From an uncultured Bacteroidia bacterium (lineage in GTDB: Bacteria; Bacteroidota; Bacteroidia; Bacteroidales; UBA932), in the NCBI GenBank assembly GCA_902779765.1, contig CACZCQ010000009.1, forward strand, positions 1-64,000: a stretch of 64,000 nucleotides of DNA, written 5' to 3'. Below the pieces are notes generated by a model. The model saw only the letters and a program-made list of their open reading frames with translations, made no database searches and was not told the DNA's origin. The number at the start of each line of letters is the position of its first letter. The first letter of the stretch is position 1. Of this stretch, positions 45,742 through 54,553 are shown piece after piece. Both the position numbers and the translations under genes were made by a program.

Positions 45742-47838
45742 ATGGGAAAGGCAATCAACTATATCCGGGCGTTAGCGGTTGTGGCCGTCGCAGCCTGCAG
45801 TTGCGGAAGTAACGGCGGGTGGGACGGTGTCGGCGTCATCGCCGGAGCGGAGGCCACAACGGACGGTTGCGTGTACCTCGCGCATAACACCGACCTTGAC
45901 GGTAAGCAGATGCTCAATATCTACAATGTTCCGGCGGGGGAGGACCGGTGTGCCAGCCTGTGGTTCGAATTCCCCGGCGAGGCGGCTTCCGACAGTTACA
46001 TGAATGAATACGGCGTCTGCCTCGCTACCGTAGGTCCGCACTTCCGGGGGAACCGTGCCGCCAAGGAAAAGGTCTACTCCGTCCGGACAGCCGTGGCACG
46101 GAAGGCCCATTCTGCTGCGGAAGCCGTGGAGATAATAAGCAGGATGACTGATTCCCTGGGTGTAAAGGATACGGGACGGACTTACCTTGTGGCGGACCAG
46201 CATGAAGGCTGGATCTGCGAAGTGAAGAAAGGAGGGCGGATCGACGCCAGGCGTGTGCCTGACGACGGGATAGTCTATGTCCCGGACAAATATACCCCGG
46301 AATGGGAAGGGAAGATCCATCGCAGGGACCTGTCCCAGATGTTCTCGATACCTCCTTTCAGGAGTGACAAAACCGTCCTCACCCAGGTCTTCGCCCTGGA
46401 CCGCAGGTTTTATCCCAGGAAGGGCTCCATCGTATGGGTCGGACATCCAGGGCAGTTCGCCGCCAACCAGACCCCCTGGACGGTGGGCACCGAAGCCTCC
46501 GGGATATATCACCGTTTCGGTTCTGCGGACGAAGCCTTAGGTAAGCATTTTACTGACGTCGGGAGGTGGCGGGAACGCTACCCCGACCATTTCTGGTGGC
46601 ACTACACCGACCCTTCGGCCGATATTGACGTAGTCCCTCACGATTTCGTCGTGTATGTTCCGAAACAGCCCCAGGATGAATCCAAGAGGGATTTCTCGGC
46701 GATAGGGGATACTTTAAACGACCATTTCCATGTCCTTGAAGATCCTGCCAGAGGCCTGTTGTACGCTTTCTGGACCCAGGGATCGCATGAGGCCTGCGAA
46801 GACGAACATATCGCCTTCTCCAAGAGTCCGGACGGCGGCAGGACCTGGACCGATCCGGTCCTGCTGGCCGGCTCCCACGACCGGGTCAATCCGGTTCCAG
46901 TGGCCGGATGGCAACAGCCCATGCTCTCAAAAAGCGGCCGGCTCTATTGTCTCTGGAACCAGGAAACGACTGTGAAACAGCATCTTTGCGGACTTATGTA
47001 CGGGAGGTATTCGGACGATGCAGGAGAGACATGGAGCGAACCTGAAATGGTCCCGTTCCCCGGGAGGATGGATTCCGATCCGGAAGACCCGTCCATACCC
47101 CCGTCTTGGTGCAACTGGCAGCGTCCGCTCCGCCTCGGCGAAGACGGAAAATACCTTGTGGGCTGCTCCCGGCACGGCAAGGCGCCCTACGACGAGAGCG
47201 CCGGCTGCAAGGTGGAATTCTGGCAATATGAGAACATAGACGAGGACCCCGAGGTCCGTGACATAAGGATTTCCTTCTTCTCCACCGGCCGGCAGTCGTT
47301 CGATGCTACCAAGGTGGATACGGATATCGAATATGTTCCCAGGGAAGGGCCCGCAATCGAGGAGGCTTCCATAGTCGGTCTTCCCGACGGTCGGCTGTTC
47401 GCCCTGATGAGATCCTCCCTCGGTCATCCGGTCTGGTCGCAGAGCAGCGACAACGGGCGCACCTGGTCGACGCCGAAATTACTCCTGGACAGGGATGGAG
47501 GTACGGCTTTCAAGCACCCGAGGTCTCCGTGCCCCATTTATGACCTGAACGGTCCCGAAGCCCGCAGCGGTAAGTATTTCGCCTTGATACACAACACTTT
47601 TGACTTCGACGGAATAACCGCCTACCAGATCCGCGGTCCGCTGTACAAGATAGAAGGCACGTTCGTGCCGGATGCCGAGCAGCCGATATGGTTCTCTACC
47701 CCTGAACTCTTCTCGCCCAGGGATATGGGAAATTCGTTCTACACGAGTTATACCTTTGCCGACGGGAAGGGAATCCTGTGGTTCAACGACTACAAATTCT
47801 ATCTTTTCGGCCGGGTTATGACTCAGGACCGTCCATAG
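45742..47838 (+). CDS. C69-peptidase-like domain fused to a sialidase-like beta-propeller
   Basis: A 698-aa exported protein; AACSCG near residue 20 is a possible lipobox. Residues 28-290 follow the Ntn-type C69 dipeptidase fold (TTDGCVYLAHNTDLDG, MNEYGVCLATVG, AAEAVEIISRM, TYLVADQHEGWICEV), but where C69 enzymes have the N-terminal nucleophile Cys this protein has Gly29, as I align it. Residues 320-690 are a propeller with three Asp-boxes: SPDGGRTW (about 361), SDDAGETW (423) and SSDNGRTW (567), as in sialidases and BNR proteins. No family combination of this kind is known to me. It ends in a 23-bp convergent overlap with the Gfo/Idh gene. Confidence 0.7.
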   Translation: MGKAINYIRALAVVAVAACSCGSNGGWDGVGVIAGAEATTDGCVYLAHNTDLDGKQMLNIYNVPAGEDRCASLWFEFPGEAASDSYMNEYGVCLATVGPHFRGNRAAKEKVYSVRTAVARKAHSAAEAVEIISRMTDSLGVKDTGRTYLVADQHEGWICEVKKGGRIDARRVPDDGIVYVPDKYTPEWEGKIHRRDLSQMFSIPPFRSDKTVLTQVFALDRRFYPRKGSIVWVGHPGQFAANQTPWTVGTEASGIYHRFGSADEALGKHFTDVGRWRERYPDHFWWHYTDPSADIDVVPHDFVVYVPKQPQDESKRDFSAIGDTLNDHFHVLEDPARGLLYAFWTQGSHEACEDEHIAFSKSPDGGRTWTDPVLLAGSHDRVNPVPVAGWQQPMLSKSGRLYCLWNQETTVKQHLCGLMYGRYSDDAGETWSEPEMVPFPGRMDSDPEDPSIPPSWCNWQRPLRLGEDGKYLVGCSRHGKAPYDESAGCKVEFWQYENIDEDPEVRDIRISFFSTGRQSFDATKVDTDIEYVPREGPAIEEASIVGLPDGRLFALMRSSLGHPVWSQSSDNGRTWSTPKLLLDRDGGTAFKHPRSPCPIYDLNGPEARSGKYFALIHNTFDFDGITAYQIRGPLYKIEGTFVPDAEQPIWFSTPELFSPRDMGNSFYTSYTFADGKGILWFNDYKFYLFGRVMTQDRP

Positions 47839-48808
47839 GATAACGGACACCCCATTCCTTCCTCAGGGAGTCCATCAGTTCCATGATGAAAAGGATTTCC
47901 GAATGTGGCATCTGGGGCGGCTCGATCAAGCCTTTCCCAATCGAATCCCGGCAGGCCAGGAATTCATATTCATAACCCGAGATACATTCCGGTACGGTCA
48001 GTTCTTCCCGTAGGATACCCCCAAGGGCATATACCTGGATCACGTGGGGGTTGTTGACATTGTCTACGACTATGTAACCTTCCGAACCGGCGATAACCCC
48101 CGTGTTGTAGCCGGCACAACATGCTGAACTCTGGATGTTGGCCATTATCCCTCCGGACAGCGTCATGCTGACCGATTCGGTCAGGTCGACCCCGCTCTCG
48201 GACAGGATGCACTGGGAGTCGATCTTTTCGATCGGGTTTGGACAGAACATCCTCACGAAGTTGATTGCATATACCCCGAGGTCGAGGAGGGCGCCTCCGC
48301 ACAGCTCCGGACGGATGATCCTGGGCTTGTGTTCTATGCTGTAGGCGAGGGTGGCTGAGATCATCCGCATCCTGCCGATCCTTCCGTCGTCGATGAGCTT
48401 GCGGATGATTCCCAGGGCTGGCTGGTAGCGGGTCCATACGGCCTCTCCCACGAAGACTCCTTTCTTCCTGGACAGGTCAAGGACCGCCCTGGTCTGGGCA
48501 GAGTTGGCCATGAAAGCCTTTTCCACCAGGCAGGCCTTTCCTTTCCCGATGGCCTCCATGGTCACTTCGAAGTGATGGGAATGGGGGGTGGCTACATAGA
48601 CCAGGTCGATGTCGGGATCATCCAGCAATTCGCTGTAAGAGCCATATGCCCTGGGAACGTTGAATTCCCTTGCGAAGTTTTCCGCTTTCCCGAAGGACCT
48701 CGAACCGACGGCCAGGATGTCCACGCCATCGGTCTCGGCTATGGTCCTGGCTATCTTCCCTCCGATATGCCCGGCTCCTATGATTCCGACTTTCATTGAT
48801 GTATTCAT
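47816..48808 (-). CDS. Gfo/Idh/MocA family oxidoreductase
   Basis: A 330-aa NAD(P)-dependent dehydrogenase. KVGIIGAGHIGGKIARTI is the N-terminal Rossmann loop, DLVYVATPHSHHFEVTMEAIGKGKACLVEKAFM in parts contains the EKA/P motif with the conserved Lys, and the C-terminal half is the alpha/beta substrate domain. The cytosolic enzyme oxidises or isomerises a sugar or inositol-type compound; with the DUF1080 protein nearby a 3-keto-sugar route is possible but unproven. A second ATG four codons in (48796) is an alternative start. Last gene of the minus-strand run that begins at 52975. Confidence 0.9.
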   Translation of the reverse strand: MNTSMKVGIIGAGHIGGKIARTIAETDGVDILAVGSRSFGKAENFAREFNVPRAYGSYSELLDDPDIDLVYVATPHSHHFEVTMEAIGKGKACLVEKAFMANSAQTRAVLDLSRKKGVFVGEAVWTRYQPALGIIRKLIDDGRIGRMRMISATLAYSIEHKPRIIRPELCGGALLDLGVYAINFVRMFCPNPIEKIDSQCILSESGVDLTESVSMTLSGGIMANIQSSACCAGYNTGVIAGSEGYIVVDNVNNPHVIQVYALGGILREELTVPECISGYEYEFLACRDSIGKGLIEPPQMPHSEILFIMELMDSLRKEWGVRYPMDGPES

Positions 48809-48812
48809 ATTC

Positions 48813-49970
48813 CTATTCTTTGTTTTCAGGTTCCCGGGTTCCCTCGGCCAGGGATTTTACTACTTCCGATAGAGAATCGAGACGAGCTTGCAACTTCACT
48901 ATACGCGCATCCTTGCTGGACAGTTCCTGTTCCGTCTTGTCGTAGATGCCTTTTATGAGGGATCTCATCTCGTTTTCGGTCATTCCAAAAGCCTTTTCCT
49001 TGATTATCAGCTGTTTCTGCTTAATCCCATGCTCTGCGGCCGACTTGGTCAGGATGTCCCGTTTCTCCTGGGACATCCGCTCTCCGGTAACGGATATCTC
49101 CACCTTCTGGCCGTGGTCCCTGAATGTCCGGTAGTCATAGATATATGTGCGCCCAACCAGTTTGTTCTCACTTACGAAAGCCTGGACATCCCTTTCGAAA
49201 TTGCTCGCCTTTATCAAGTTGAAGGCGGTGAAGATACTCGGAAGGGTCACGATGAGCACGATGCAGGTCATCAGGTTTCTCCTTCGTGTCGCACGATCCT
49301 GGTCAATTCCTTTAACCGTATTGAAATTCAGGTATTTCACCATCACATAAGTGGCCAGGATAATGAATACGGTATTGATGATGAACAGATACAGGGCTCC
49401 GAAGAAGAAATGCGGGTTGAGATGGGCAAGGCCGTAACCGGCGGTGCAGAGAGGAGGCATGAGGGCGGTGGCGATCGCAACTCCTGACAGTACGGTCCCG
49501 CGCTCCTTCCTGCTGTTTTCCAGGATTCCGGCCAGTCCGCCGAACAGGGCGATGAGAACATCATATATGGTAGGGCTCGTCCTGGCCACCAGTTCGGTAG
49601 GGTTCACCAACCTGAGGGGTGAAAGGAGGAAGAAAAGGGTGGATGCCGCGACGGAGATCAGCACCATCACCAAAAAGCTCTTCAGGGCGTTTTTCAGCAA
49701 TTCGAAATCATTGGTCCCTATCGCCAGTCCGATGCCGATGATCGGTCCCATCAAAGGGGAGATGAGCATCGCGCCGATGATGACCGCCGTGGAATTCACG
49801 TTAAGTCCTACTGACGCAATGATGATCGAGAAGGCCAGGATCCATGCGTTCGGACCCCTGAACCAGATAGCATCCTTTATCCGCTTTGCGGCATTCTCTG
49901 TATCGATATCATCATCGATATTGACATAATGCTGGATGACCCTGCGATAATATTCTTTATTCCATTTCAT
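48813..49970 (-). CDS. DUF389 family membrane protein
   Basis: A 385-aa membrane protein. The DUF389 core reads RGPNAWILAFSIIIASVGLNVNSTAVIIGAMLISPLMGPIIGIG (in parts AVIIGAMLISPLMGPI), followed by four or five further helices; the C-terminal 130 residues are soluble and end in a coiled-coil-like stretch (EQELSSKDARIVKLQARLD in part). Function is unknown. Gaps of 13 nt upstream and 4 nt downstream place it in the five-gene run. Confidence 0.9.
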   Translation of the reverse strand: MKWNKEYYRRVIQHYVNIDDDIDTENAAKRIKDAIWFRGPNAWILAFSIIIASVGLNVNSTAVIIGAMLISPLMGPIIGIGLAIGTNDFELLKNALKSFLVMVLISVAASTLFFLLSPLRLVNPTELVARTSPTIYDVLIALFGGLAGILENSRKERGTVLSGVAIATALMPPLCTAGYGLAHLNPHFFFGALYLFIINTVFIILATYVMVKYLNFNTVKGIDQDRATRRRNLMTCIVLIVTLPSIFTAFNLIKASNFERDVQAFVSENKLVGRTYIYDYRTFRDHGQKVEISVTGERMSQEKRDILTKSAAEHGIKQKQLIIKEKAFGMTENEMRSLIKGIYDKTEQELSSKDARIVKLQARLDSLSEVVKSLAEGTREPENKE

Positions 49971-49983
49971 GGTAGTCTGTGTG

Positions 49984-50691
49984 TCAGGCGATTATTTTGC
50001 GTATGTCGTTTTCCGTTGCTTCAGGGAACGATCCACGGATATGTTCCACGAGTTTTAAGAAGGATTCTTCAGGAGTACAGTGGCATTTCAGAGTGGTCCC
50101 CCCTATGCGCCAGGGCCCGAATTCTTCCTCGGGGCGTTCGAACAGGGATTCCGGAGTGCAGTATGAGGCGGTCTGCCAGCCCTTGTATTCCAGGTTGGGT
50201 CCCCTGTAAACCCGCTGGATATCTCCGATCACTATCCTTGTGCCCTGCATCAGCCCGGCAAGGACGGAGTCAGCCTTGCTCTTCTTGACTCCGAGCAGTT
50301 CCCTGACCTGCCTGGCCGTACAGGAACCGTCCTTCCCTATTAAGTGCAGGACCTTCTTGCCTTCTTTGGACGGCTTATGCTTTTCTTGCGACAGCCGCCA
50401 GTTCCTGAGGTGGGCGTACCACTCCGGTGTGGCGAAAGACGCTTTCCCTCCGCAGAGGAACTTCCCGTAGACGATCTCTCCGCTTTGCACCACGTCCACT
50501 TTCCAGTCCCATGGGCCGAGCTGCTCGTCAGTCAGCCAGAACCCTGGCGGCGTCAGTTCCTCGATTGAATATCCCCTCACGGGATTCTCGAAGAACGGAA
50601 TGATCCCGATGGCCTTGATCGCCTCGAGCATCGATATGCTGTCGGTAACCTTGACCCCGTAGGGATTGCCGCTATGACGGAAAATGGACAT
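49984..50691 (-). CDS. AlkZ-related (YcaQ-like) protein
   Basis: A 235-aa cytosolic protein. IGIIPFFENPVRGYSIEEL, FWLTDEQLGPWDWK and GKFLCGGKASFATPEW are typical of a Bacteroidota family annotated as AlkZ-related; residues 105-160 (LIGKDGSCTARQVRELLGVKKSKADSVLAGL in parts) form a winged helix. AlkZ proteins are DNA glycosylases for crosslinks, but the catalytic QxQ-type motif cannot be seen here, so DNA repair is not assured. It sits between DUF4153 and DUF389 genes. Confidence 0.65.
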   Translation of the reverse strand: MSIFRHSGNPYGVKVTDSISMLEAIKAIGIIPFFENPVRGYSIEELTPPGFWLTDEQLGPWDWKVDVVQSGEIVYGKFLCGGKASFATPEWYAHLRNWRLSQEKHKPSKEGKKVLHLIGKDGSCTARQVRELLGVKKSKADSVLAGLMQGTRIVIGDIQRVYRGPNLEYKGWQTASYCTPESLFERPEEEFGPWRIGGTTLKCHCTPEESFLKLVEHIRGSFPEATENDIRKIIA

Positions 50692-50712
50692 CTCGGTTCT
50701 TTGTAATCAGCG

Positions 50713-52161
50713 TCATGGTTTACGGAACAGCATCGCTCCGGACGCGATGAAGTTGATGCTTTCTGAGCCGCGCCTGTCTTCAATCATGCTGAACACGGCC
50801 ATGTAGCTGTCATTCCTGTAGATGAGCTTGCCGGCAGGGTCATTACCTTCGTCTTCAAGCATCTCGAGTATATTGCACTCAAGGAGGGGTTCCGTCCTCG
50901 TTTCGTCCTTGTAGAATACTGCCTTGGCTGAATCCTCGTAATAATGATATTCGGAACGTGGAATGAACAGGGTATATCCTCCCAGGTCCACGGGTCCCTC
51001 GATGTCGTTGACCGACGAGATCCGTGGCTCGATTATCCTGGCGGTGTTATCTTCAAGTCCTTCCGCCACCTCCACGGGCCTGTTCCGCTGGCTCCGCGTT
51101 TCAAAATCCTTCGCCCTTATTCCGGGAATGTAAGTGAACAGGATGGCAGCTGCAGCCAGGATGAGTGTCATCAGCTGGAAATTCCTTGAACGCTTCCAGG
51201 CCAGCATCGCGACGAATACGGTCACCAGGATGGTCAGAAGCAGAAGGTAGAACCTGGGTTCAGTAAAGCCGTACTCCCCGATGCGGCGAAGCACCCCCGT
51301 CCAGAGCAGGACCAGAGGGGGAATGAGGATTACAGGAAGGGCCTTGTAGAACCACTCGAAATGTCTCTTCCCTATCTGGAGGCGGAACAGGTGGCAGAGG
51401 AGAGCTATGGCCGTGAAAGTGAGTACCATATAGGCCACGCCACCGTTCGGAAGTTCCCAGTGGAAGAGTATCCTGGCAATGTAGGCATACAGTATCAGGG
51501 CATATATGACCAAGGCCGGAGACAGGATGAAATCTACTGCAATCTGCAGGAATTTGCTCTCCTTCGTGTCCACATCAGGGCGGCTGACGGACCAGCAGCA
51601 GAGCAGCGGGATCACGACCAGGGCGATGAAGGCGTTGGGCCAGGTGAACCATTCATCCCTCAGTTCCAGGTCGAACAGGAAATTGACGGAGGCGATGATT
51701 GCCGACACGATACCCATGAGCAAGGCTCCTATGACAAGTCCCAAAGCCACTTTCAGGGCCATGTTCAGTATATTCCTTCCGTATGCTCCGTTGTCGAGCG
51801 GGCGCTCTCCGATGACCAGGAGTATCAGGGCCAGGATATATGCTATGCCAACGTTCCATCCCGGGTCCTTCGTCCCCCATAGCAGCAGGGGTATCCATAG
51901 GAACCACGAGAGGAAATAGAGGACCTTCATCGCCTTGTTTTCCCTGCTGAACTTGTGCAGGGTGAAAAGCAGCACGTAGTTGGGGAAGAACCAGACGAAC
52001 ATGCCCGGCATCCCGGATCCTCCGGACAGCGTCTCAACCTTTTTCCAGAACACGAACAACAGGAAATACACAAGCCCCAGAAGCGTTTCCAGGGGATATT
52101 CCCTGACGCTTCCTGCCAGGCCTCGGCCAAAGTTCTTTATGCTCTCCGAAAGTCTTGACAT
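50713..52161 (-). CDS. DUF4153 family membrane protein
   Basis: A 482-aa protein with about ten hydrophobic helices (for example LETLLGLVYFLLFVFW, IALVVIPLLCCWSVSRPD, LILYAYIARILF) and a soluble C-terminal part of about 110 residues. PDVDTKESKFLQIAVDFILSPALVIYALIL in parts recalls DUF4153. The role is unknown. Four nt separate it from the upstream lipoprotein gene. Confidence 0.8.
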   Translation of the reverse strand: MSRLSESIKNFGRGLAGSVREYPLETLLGLVYFLLFVFWKKVETLSGGSGMPGMFVWFFPNYVLLFTLHKFSRENKAMKVLYFLSWFLWIPLLLWGTKDPGWNVGIAYILALILLVIGERPLDNGAYGRNILNMALKVALGLVIGALLMGIVSAIIASVNFLFDLELRDEWFTWPNAFIALVVIPLLCCWSVSRPDVDTKESKFLQIAVDFILSPALVIYALILYAYIARILFHWELPNGGVAYMVLTFTAIALLCHLFRLQIGKRHFEWFYKALPVILIPPLVLLWTGVLRRIGEYGFTEPRFYLLLLTILVTVFVAMLAWKRSRNFQLMTLILAAAAILFTYIPGIRAKDFETRSQRNRPVEVAEGLEDNTARIIEPRISSVNDIEGPVDLGGYTLFIPRSEYHYYEDSAKAVFYKDETRTEPLLECNILEMLEDEGNDPAGKLIYRNDSYMAVFSMIEDRRGSESINFIASGAMLFRKP

Positions 52162-52165
52162 CCTT

Positions 52166-52975
52166 CTATTCGGTGGAGAAGTTTGCCTTTATGAAAACAG
52201 TTTCTCCTTGTTCGGCATCGTTGCCGTCGGTCCAGACAAGTTCGCCTTCTTCATTGAGACGGAACGTTCCCTTTCCTTCGGTGTAAATGGTTTCTTCTTT
52301 ATATTCCTTGTCTCCCTGACGCTCGTACCGGCGGATCTTGTAGGAGCCGTCATCATAGGCCAGCCCTCCTTCCCCGTCCTGGACAGCTGTCATTTCCCAG
52401 ATTTCGTATTGTGCCAGTCCTTCTTCACGCCAGCCGATGCATACCTTGTAACCTTCCCCTTCGCGGGTGAAGGCTGCCACGATCCTTTCAGCTGTCTTCT
52501 CGGCCCATTCTCCTGAATAATCCCTGTGGGACTTGATGAAGTCCAGGCACTGCTGCTTGGTGTCATCGAAATCGTCCAGCAGGTAACGGCCGCCGTCCTT
52601 GACTAGTTTAACTGTGTGGAGGGTATTGTCCTGTAGGGTTATCTTCGCTATGAGGCTGTCACCTTTCTGCTTGACCGACTTGACCTTGAATTCGGGTTCT
52701 CCGTCCTGCCCGGAGACGAAATAGTAGAGGAACTCTTCGTCACCGATCATGCCGTCGTTTTCCGGTATTGAGTTCAGGGCACCGGAATAGGCCTTGAAAT
52801 AGCTTTGTGTCAGGTTCTCCCCTGCATCTTCCTTCAGTCCGTGGTCCGGGATGTATTTGCACATGTCCAGTACGACGGCTTTCAGTTCCTTGTCTGTACG
52901 GCTTCCGCAGGAACTCGCGGAGAATGATATGACGGCCATAACCGCCGCGGCCAGGATGATTCTTGTGATTCGCAT
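52166..52975 (-). CDS. Lipoprotein of unknown function
   Basis: A 269-aa lipoprotein (MAVISFSASSCG, lipobox ASSC). The mature part is acidic and beta-rich, with CKYIPDHGLKEDAGENLTQS, an SPOR-unrelated DDFDDTKQQCLDFIKSH stretch and repeated strands near the end. I do not recognise the family. TATTTTCG on the minus strand at 53000-53007 (one mismatch from the -7 consensus) is the probable promoter for the whole five-gene run down to the Gfo/Idh gene. Confidence 0.6.
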   Translation of the reverse strand: MRITRIILAAAVMAVISFSASSCGSRTDKELKAVVLDMCKYIPDHGLKEDAGENLTQSYFKAYSGALNSIPENDGMIGDEEFLYYFVSGQDGEPEFKVKSVKQKGDSLIAKITLQDNTLHTVKLVKDGGRYLLDDFDDTKQQCLDFIKSHRDYSGEWAEKTAERIVAAFTREGEGYKVCIGWREEGLAQYEIWEMTAVQDGEGGLAYDDGSYKIRRYERQGDKEYKEETIYTEGKGTFRLNEEGELVWTDGNDAEQGETVFIKANFSTE

Positions 52976-53050
52976 TTCTCTTCAGATATTGCTTCACTAG
53001 CGAAAATAATCAATTATTCGCGAACTACCATTATTTCTGTGATCAGAGAT

Positions 53051-53150
53051 GTGCAAGGTGTAATTTCAGTGCCTGGACCTTGCACACAATTATGCTTTAG
53101 GGTTATGTGTTGTGTTCAAGGTCTCCTGCATTTTGTTACATCTTGTACAT
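53051..53150 (+). repeat. Left double-palindrome repeat of the RAYT element
   Basis: Hairpin 1 (53051-53085): GTGCAAGGT pairs with ACCTTGCAC, nine perfect pairs, 17-nt loop. Spacer 53086-53110. Hairpin 2 (53111-53150): ends TTCAAGGT and ATCTTGTACA pair less well. Hairpin 1 differs from the right copy by a single base (TAA for TGA); hairpin 2 differs at several places; the spacers have the same length but unrelated sequence. Confidence 0.8.
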
Positions 53151-53213
53151 TATTCTTGCTTCAGAAAAGGATAATGCTTACATTGATCCCGTAAACCAAA
53201 TAGTAAACTAATT

Positions 53214-53630
53214 ATGAAAAAGCTTCTTGAAGTATTTATTGATGAAGAAGGCAATCTGGACCTTCGATGTGAAAATGAGTCAATTATAGACCATAATTTT
53301 TCTTTTAAGAACCCTAAAAAATCCCAGTCTTTCTTTCGGAGGATCCTTGCCGGCATGATTGACAAGATGTGGGAAAAGAGGGCGACCGGTATCAGCAAGG
53401 TAATAAGGCTTTTGAGCATGGCGGAAATCTGCGCTTGTGCAGAGCCTTATGCCCAGGCCGAGGAATTCTGGTCTACGATGATGTTCAACTGTATTCCTTC
53501 CACCGAGAAATATGCTGATTCCCTGAAAATGAAATATGGGTATAATCCTTCTGCCAAACAGCGTCCTGTCACATTTGGCGACTGTGGTCTTTTCGAATCG
53601 GGTATGTTCACAAGGAAAGGAATGAACTGA
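53214..53630 (+). CDS. Unknown protein coupled to the RAYT transposase gene (138 aa)
   Basis: A 138-aa soluble protein with no family that I can name. The N-terminus is acidic (VFIDEEGNLDLRCENES), the middle is basic and helical (KNPKKSQSFFRRILAGMIDKMW in parts), and the C-terminus has FGDCGLFESGMF. Its TGA overlaps the ATG of the transposase by one nt (TGATG), so the two are probably translated together. Codon and base use are less GC-rich than in the neighbouring genes, as for the transposase. It may be an accessory DNA-binding or targeting factor; that is inference from position alone. Confidence 0.6.
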   Translation: MKKLLEVFIDEEGNLDLRCENESIIDHNFSFKNPKKSQSFFRRILAGMIDKMWEKRATGISKVIRLLSMAEICACAEPYAQAEEFWSTMMFNCIPSTEKYADSLKMKYGYNPSAKQRPVTFGDCGLFESGMFTRKGMN

Positions 53631-54553
53631 TGGGACTGATTCGACCTGTATCAAGAAGGCTTCCGGATGGTACCTTCAGAGAAGTCCTTCCTTTCCATGT
53701 CAGTTTCGAAGGGTTGGAAAAAGCGATAATCTGCAGGGATGAAGGGGATTGCGACACATTGGTCAAATGCATTTTCGTGTGTTCCAAAAGGAAGAACGTG
53801 ATTGTAATTATTTACGCCGTGGTCTCCAATCATGCCCATGTTGCTGTCCTGGCAGGGAAGTTCACTGAAGCCAAGGCATTTGGAGAAGAAGTGAAACGGA
53901 CGTATTCCCAACTATTCAGAAAGAAGTACGGCGAATCCAAAATCTTGCGTGGAACAGATGTCAACGTTCAATCCATAGACACGGATTGGTATCTTAGAAA
54001 CGTATTGGCCTACATTCCCCGGAATGCATATGACAACGGTGCGGAGAGTTTGCTGGATTACAAATGGAGCGGGTTCCGTGCCTTTTTCAGAAGAATCCCG
54101 GATAATAGCCGGCTCAGACCCGTGTCAAAACTGACTCATAGGGAATGGCGGGAGATTATGCATACGGGAGATGATTTGAGTGATGTCCCGTGGAAACTCA
54201 ATTCTGATGATGAACTGGAGCCGGGGAGCGCTTGTGACAATGATTATCTGGAAAAGGCTTTCGGGAATGACGAGACGTTTTTCTACCGGTGCATAGGTTC
54301 GGTGAATGTGTCGGAAATGACCCAGAAGCTTGTAGTGTCTCCTCGGAAAATGAAGACGGATGAAGAGTTTTACAAGGAAATAGATGATGTTTCAATCAGA
54401 TGGTTCATGACAGGAGTTGCCAACCTGCCGATGTCCAAAAAGGCCAGGTTGATACCATATGTTTATCATACGATGAAAACGACGGTGCCCCAAATGGCCC
54501 GAGGTTTTGGCGTTTCCAGGGAGGATATCAGGCGTCTCTTGTGCAAGGTGTGA
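53630..54553 (+). CDS. REP-associated tyrosine transposase (RAYT, Y1 HUH family)
   Basis: A 307-aa single-strand transposase-like protein. The HUH motif is SNHAHVAV (His68, His70), in place of the common PNHxHL. A candidate catalytic Tyr lies in DWYLRNVLAYIPRNAY (Tyr121 or Tyr128), the equivalent of the YIxxNP stretch of RAYTs. The C-terminal 120 residues are an added helical domain ending with a helix-turn-helix-like part (MARGFGVSREDIRRLL). The last codons (C-K-V-stop) are supplied by the right-hand palindrome. RAYTs act on flanking REP palindromes and have been linked to their spread. Confidence 0.8.
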   Translation: MGLIRPVSRRLPDGTFREVLPFHVSFEGLEKAIICRDEGDCDTLVKCIFVCSKRKNVIVIIYAVVSNHAHVAVLAGKFTEAKAFGEEVKRTYSQLFRKKYGESKILRGTDVNVQSIDTDWYLRNVLAYIPRNAYDNGAESLLDYKWSGFRAFFRRIPDNSRLRPVSKLTHREWREIMHTGDDLSDVPWKLNSDDELEPGSACDNDYLEKAFGNDETFFYRCIGSVNVSEMTQKLVVSPRKMKTDEEFYKEIDDVSIRWFMTGVANLPMSKKARLIPYVYHTMKTTVPQMARGFGVSREDIRRLLCKV

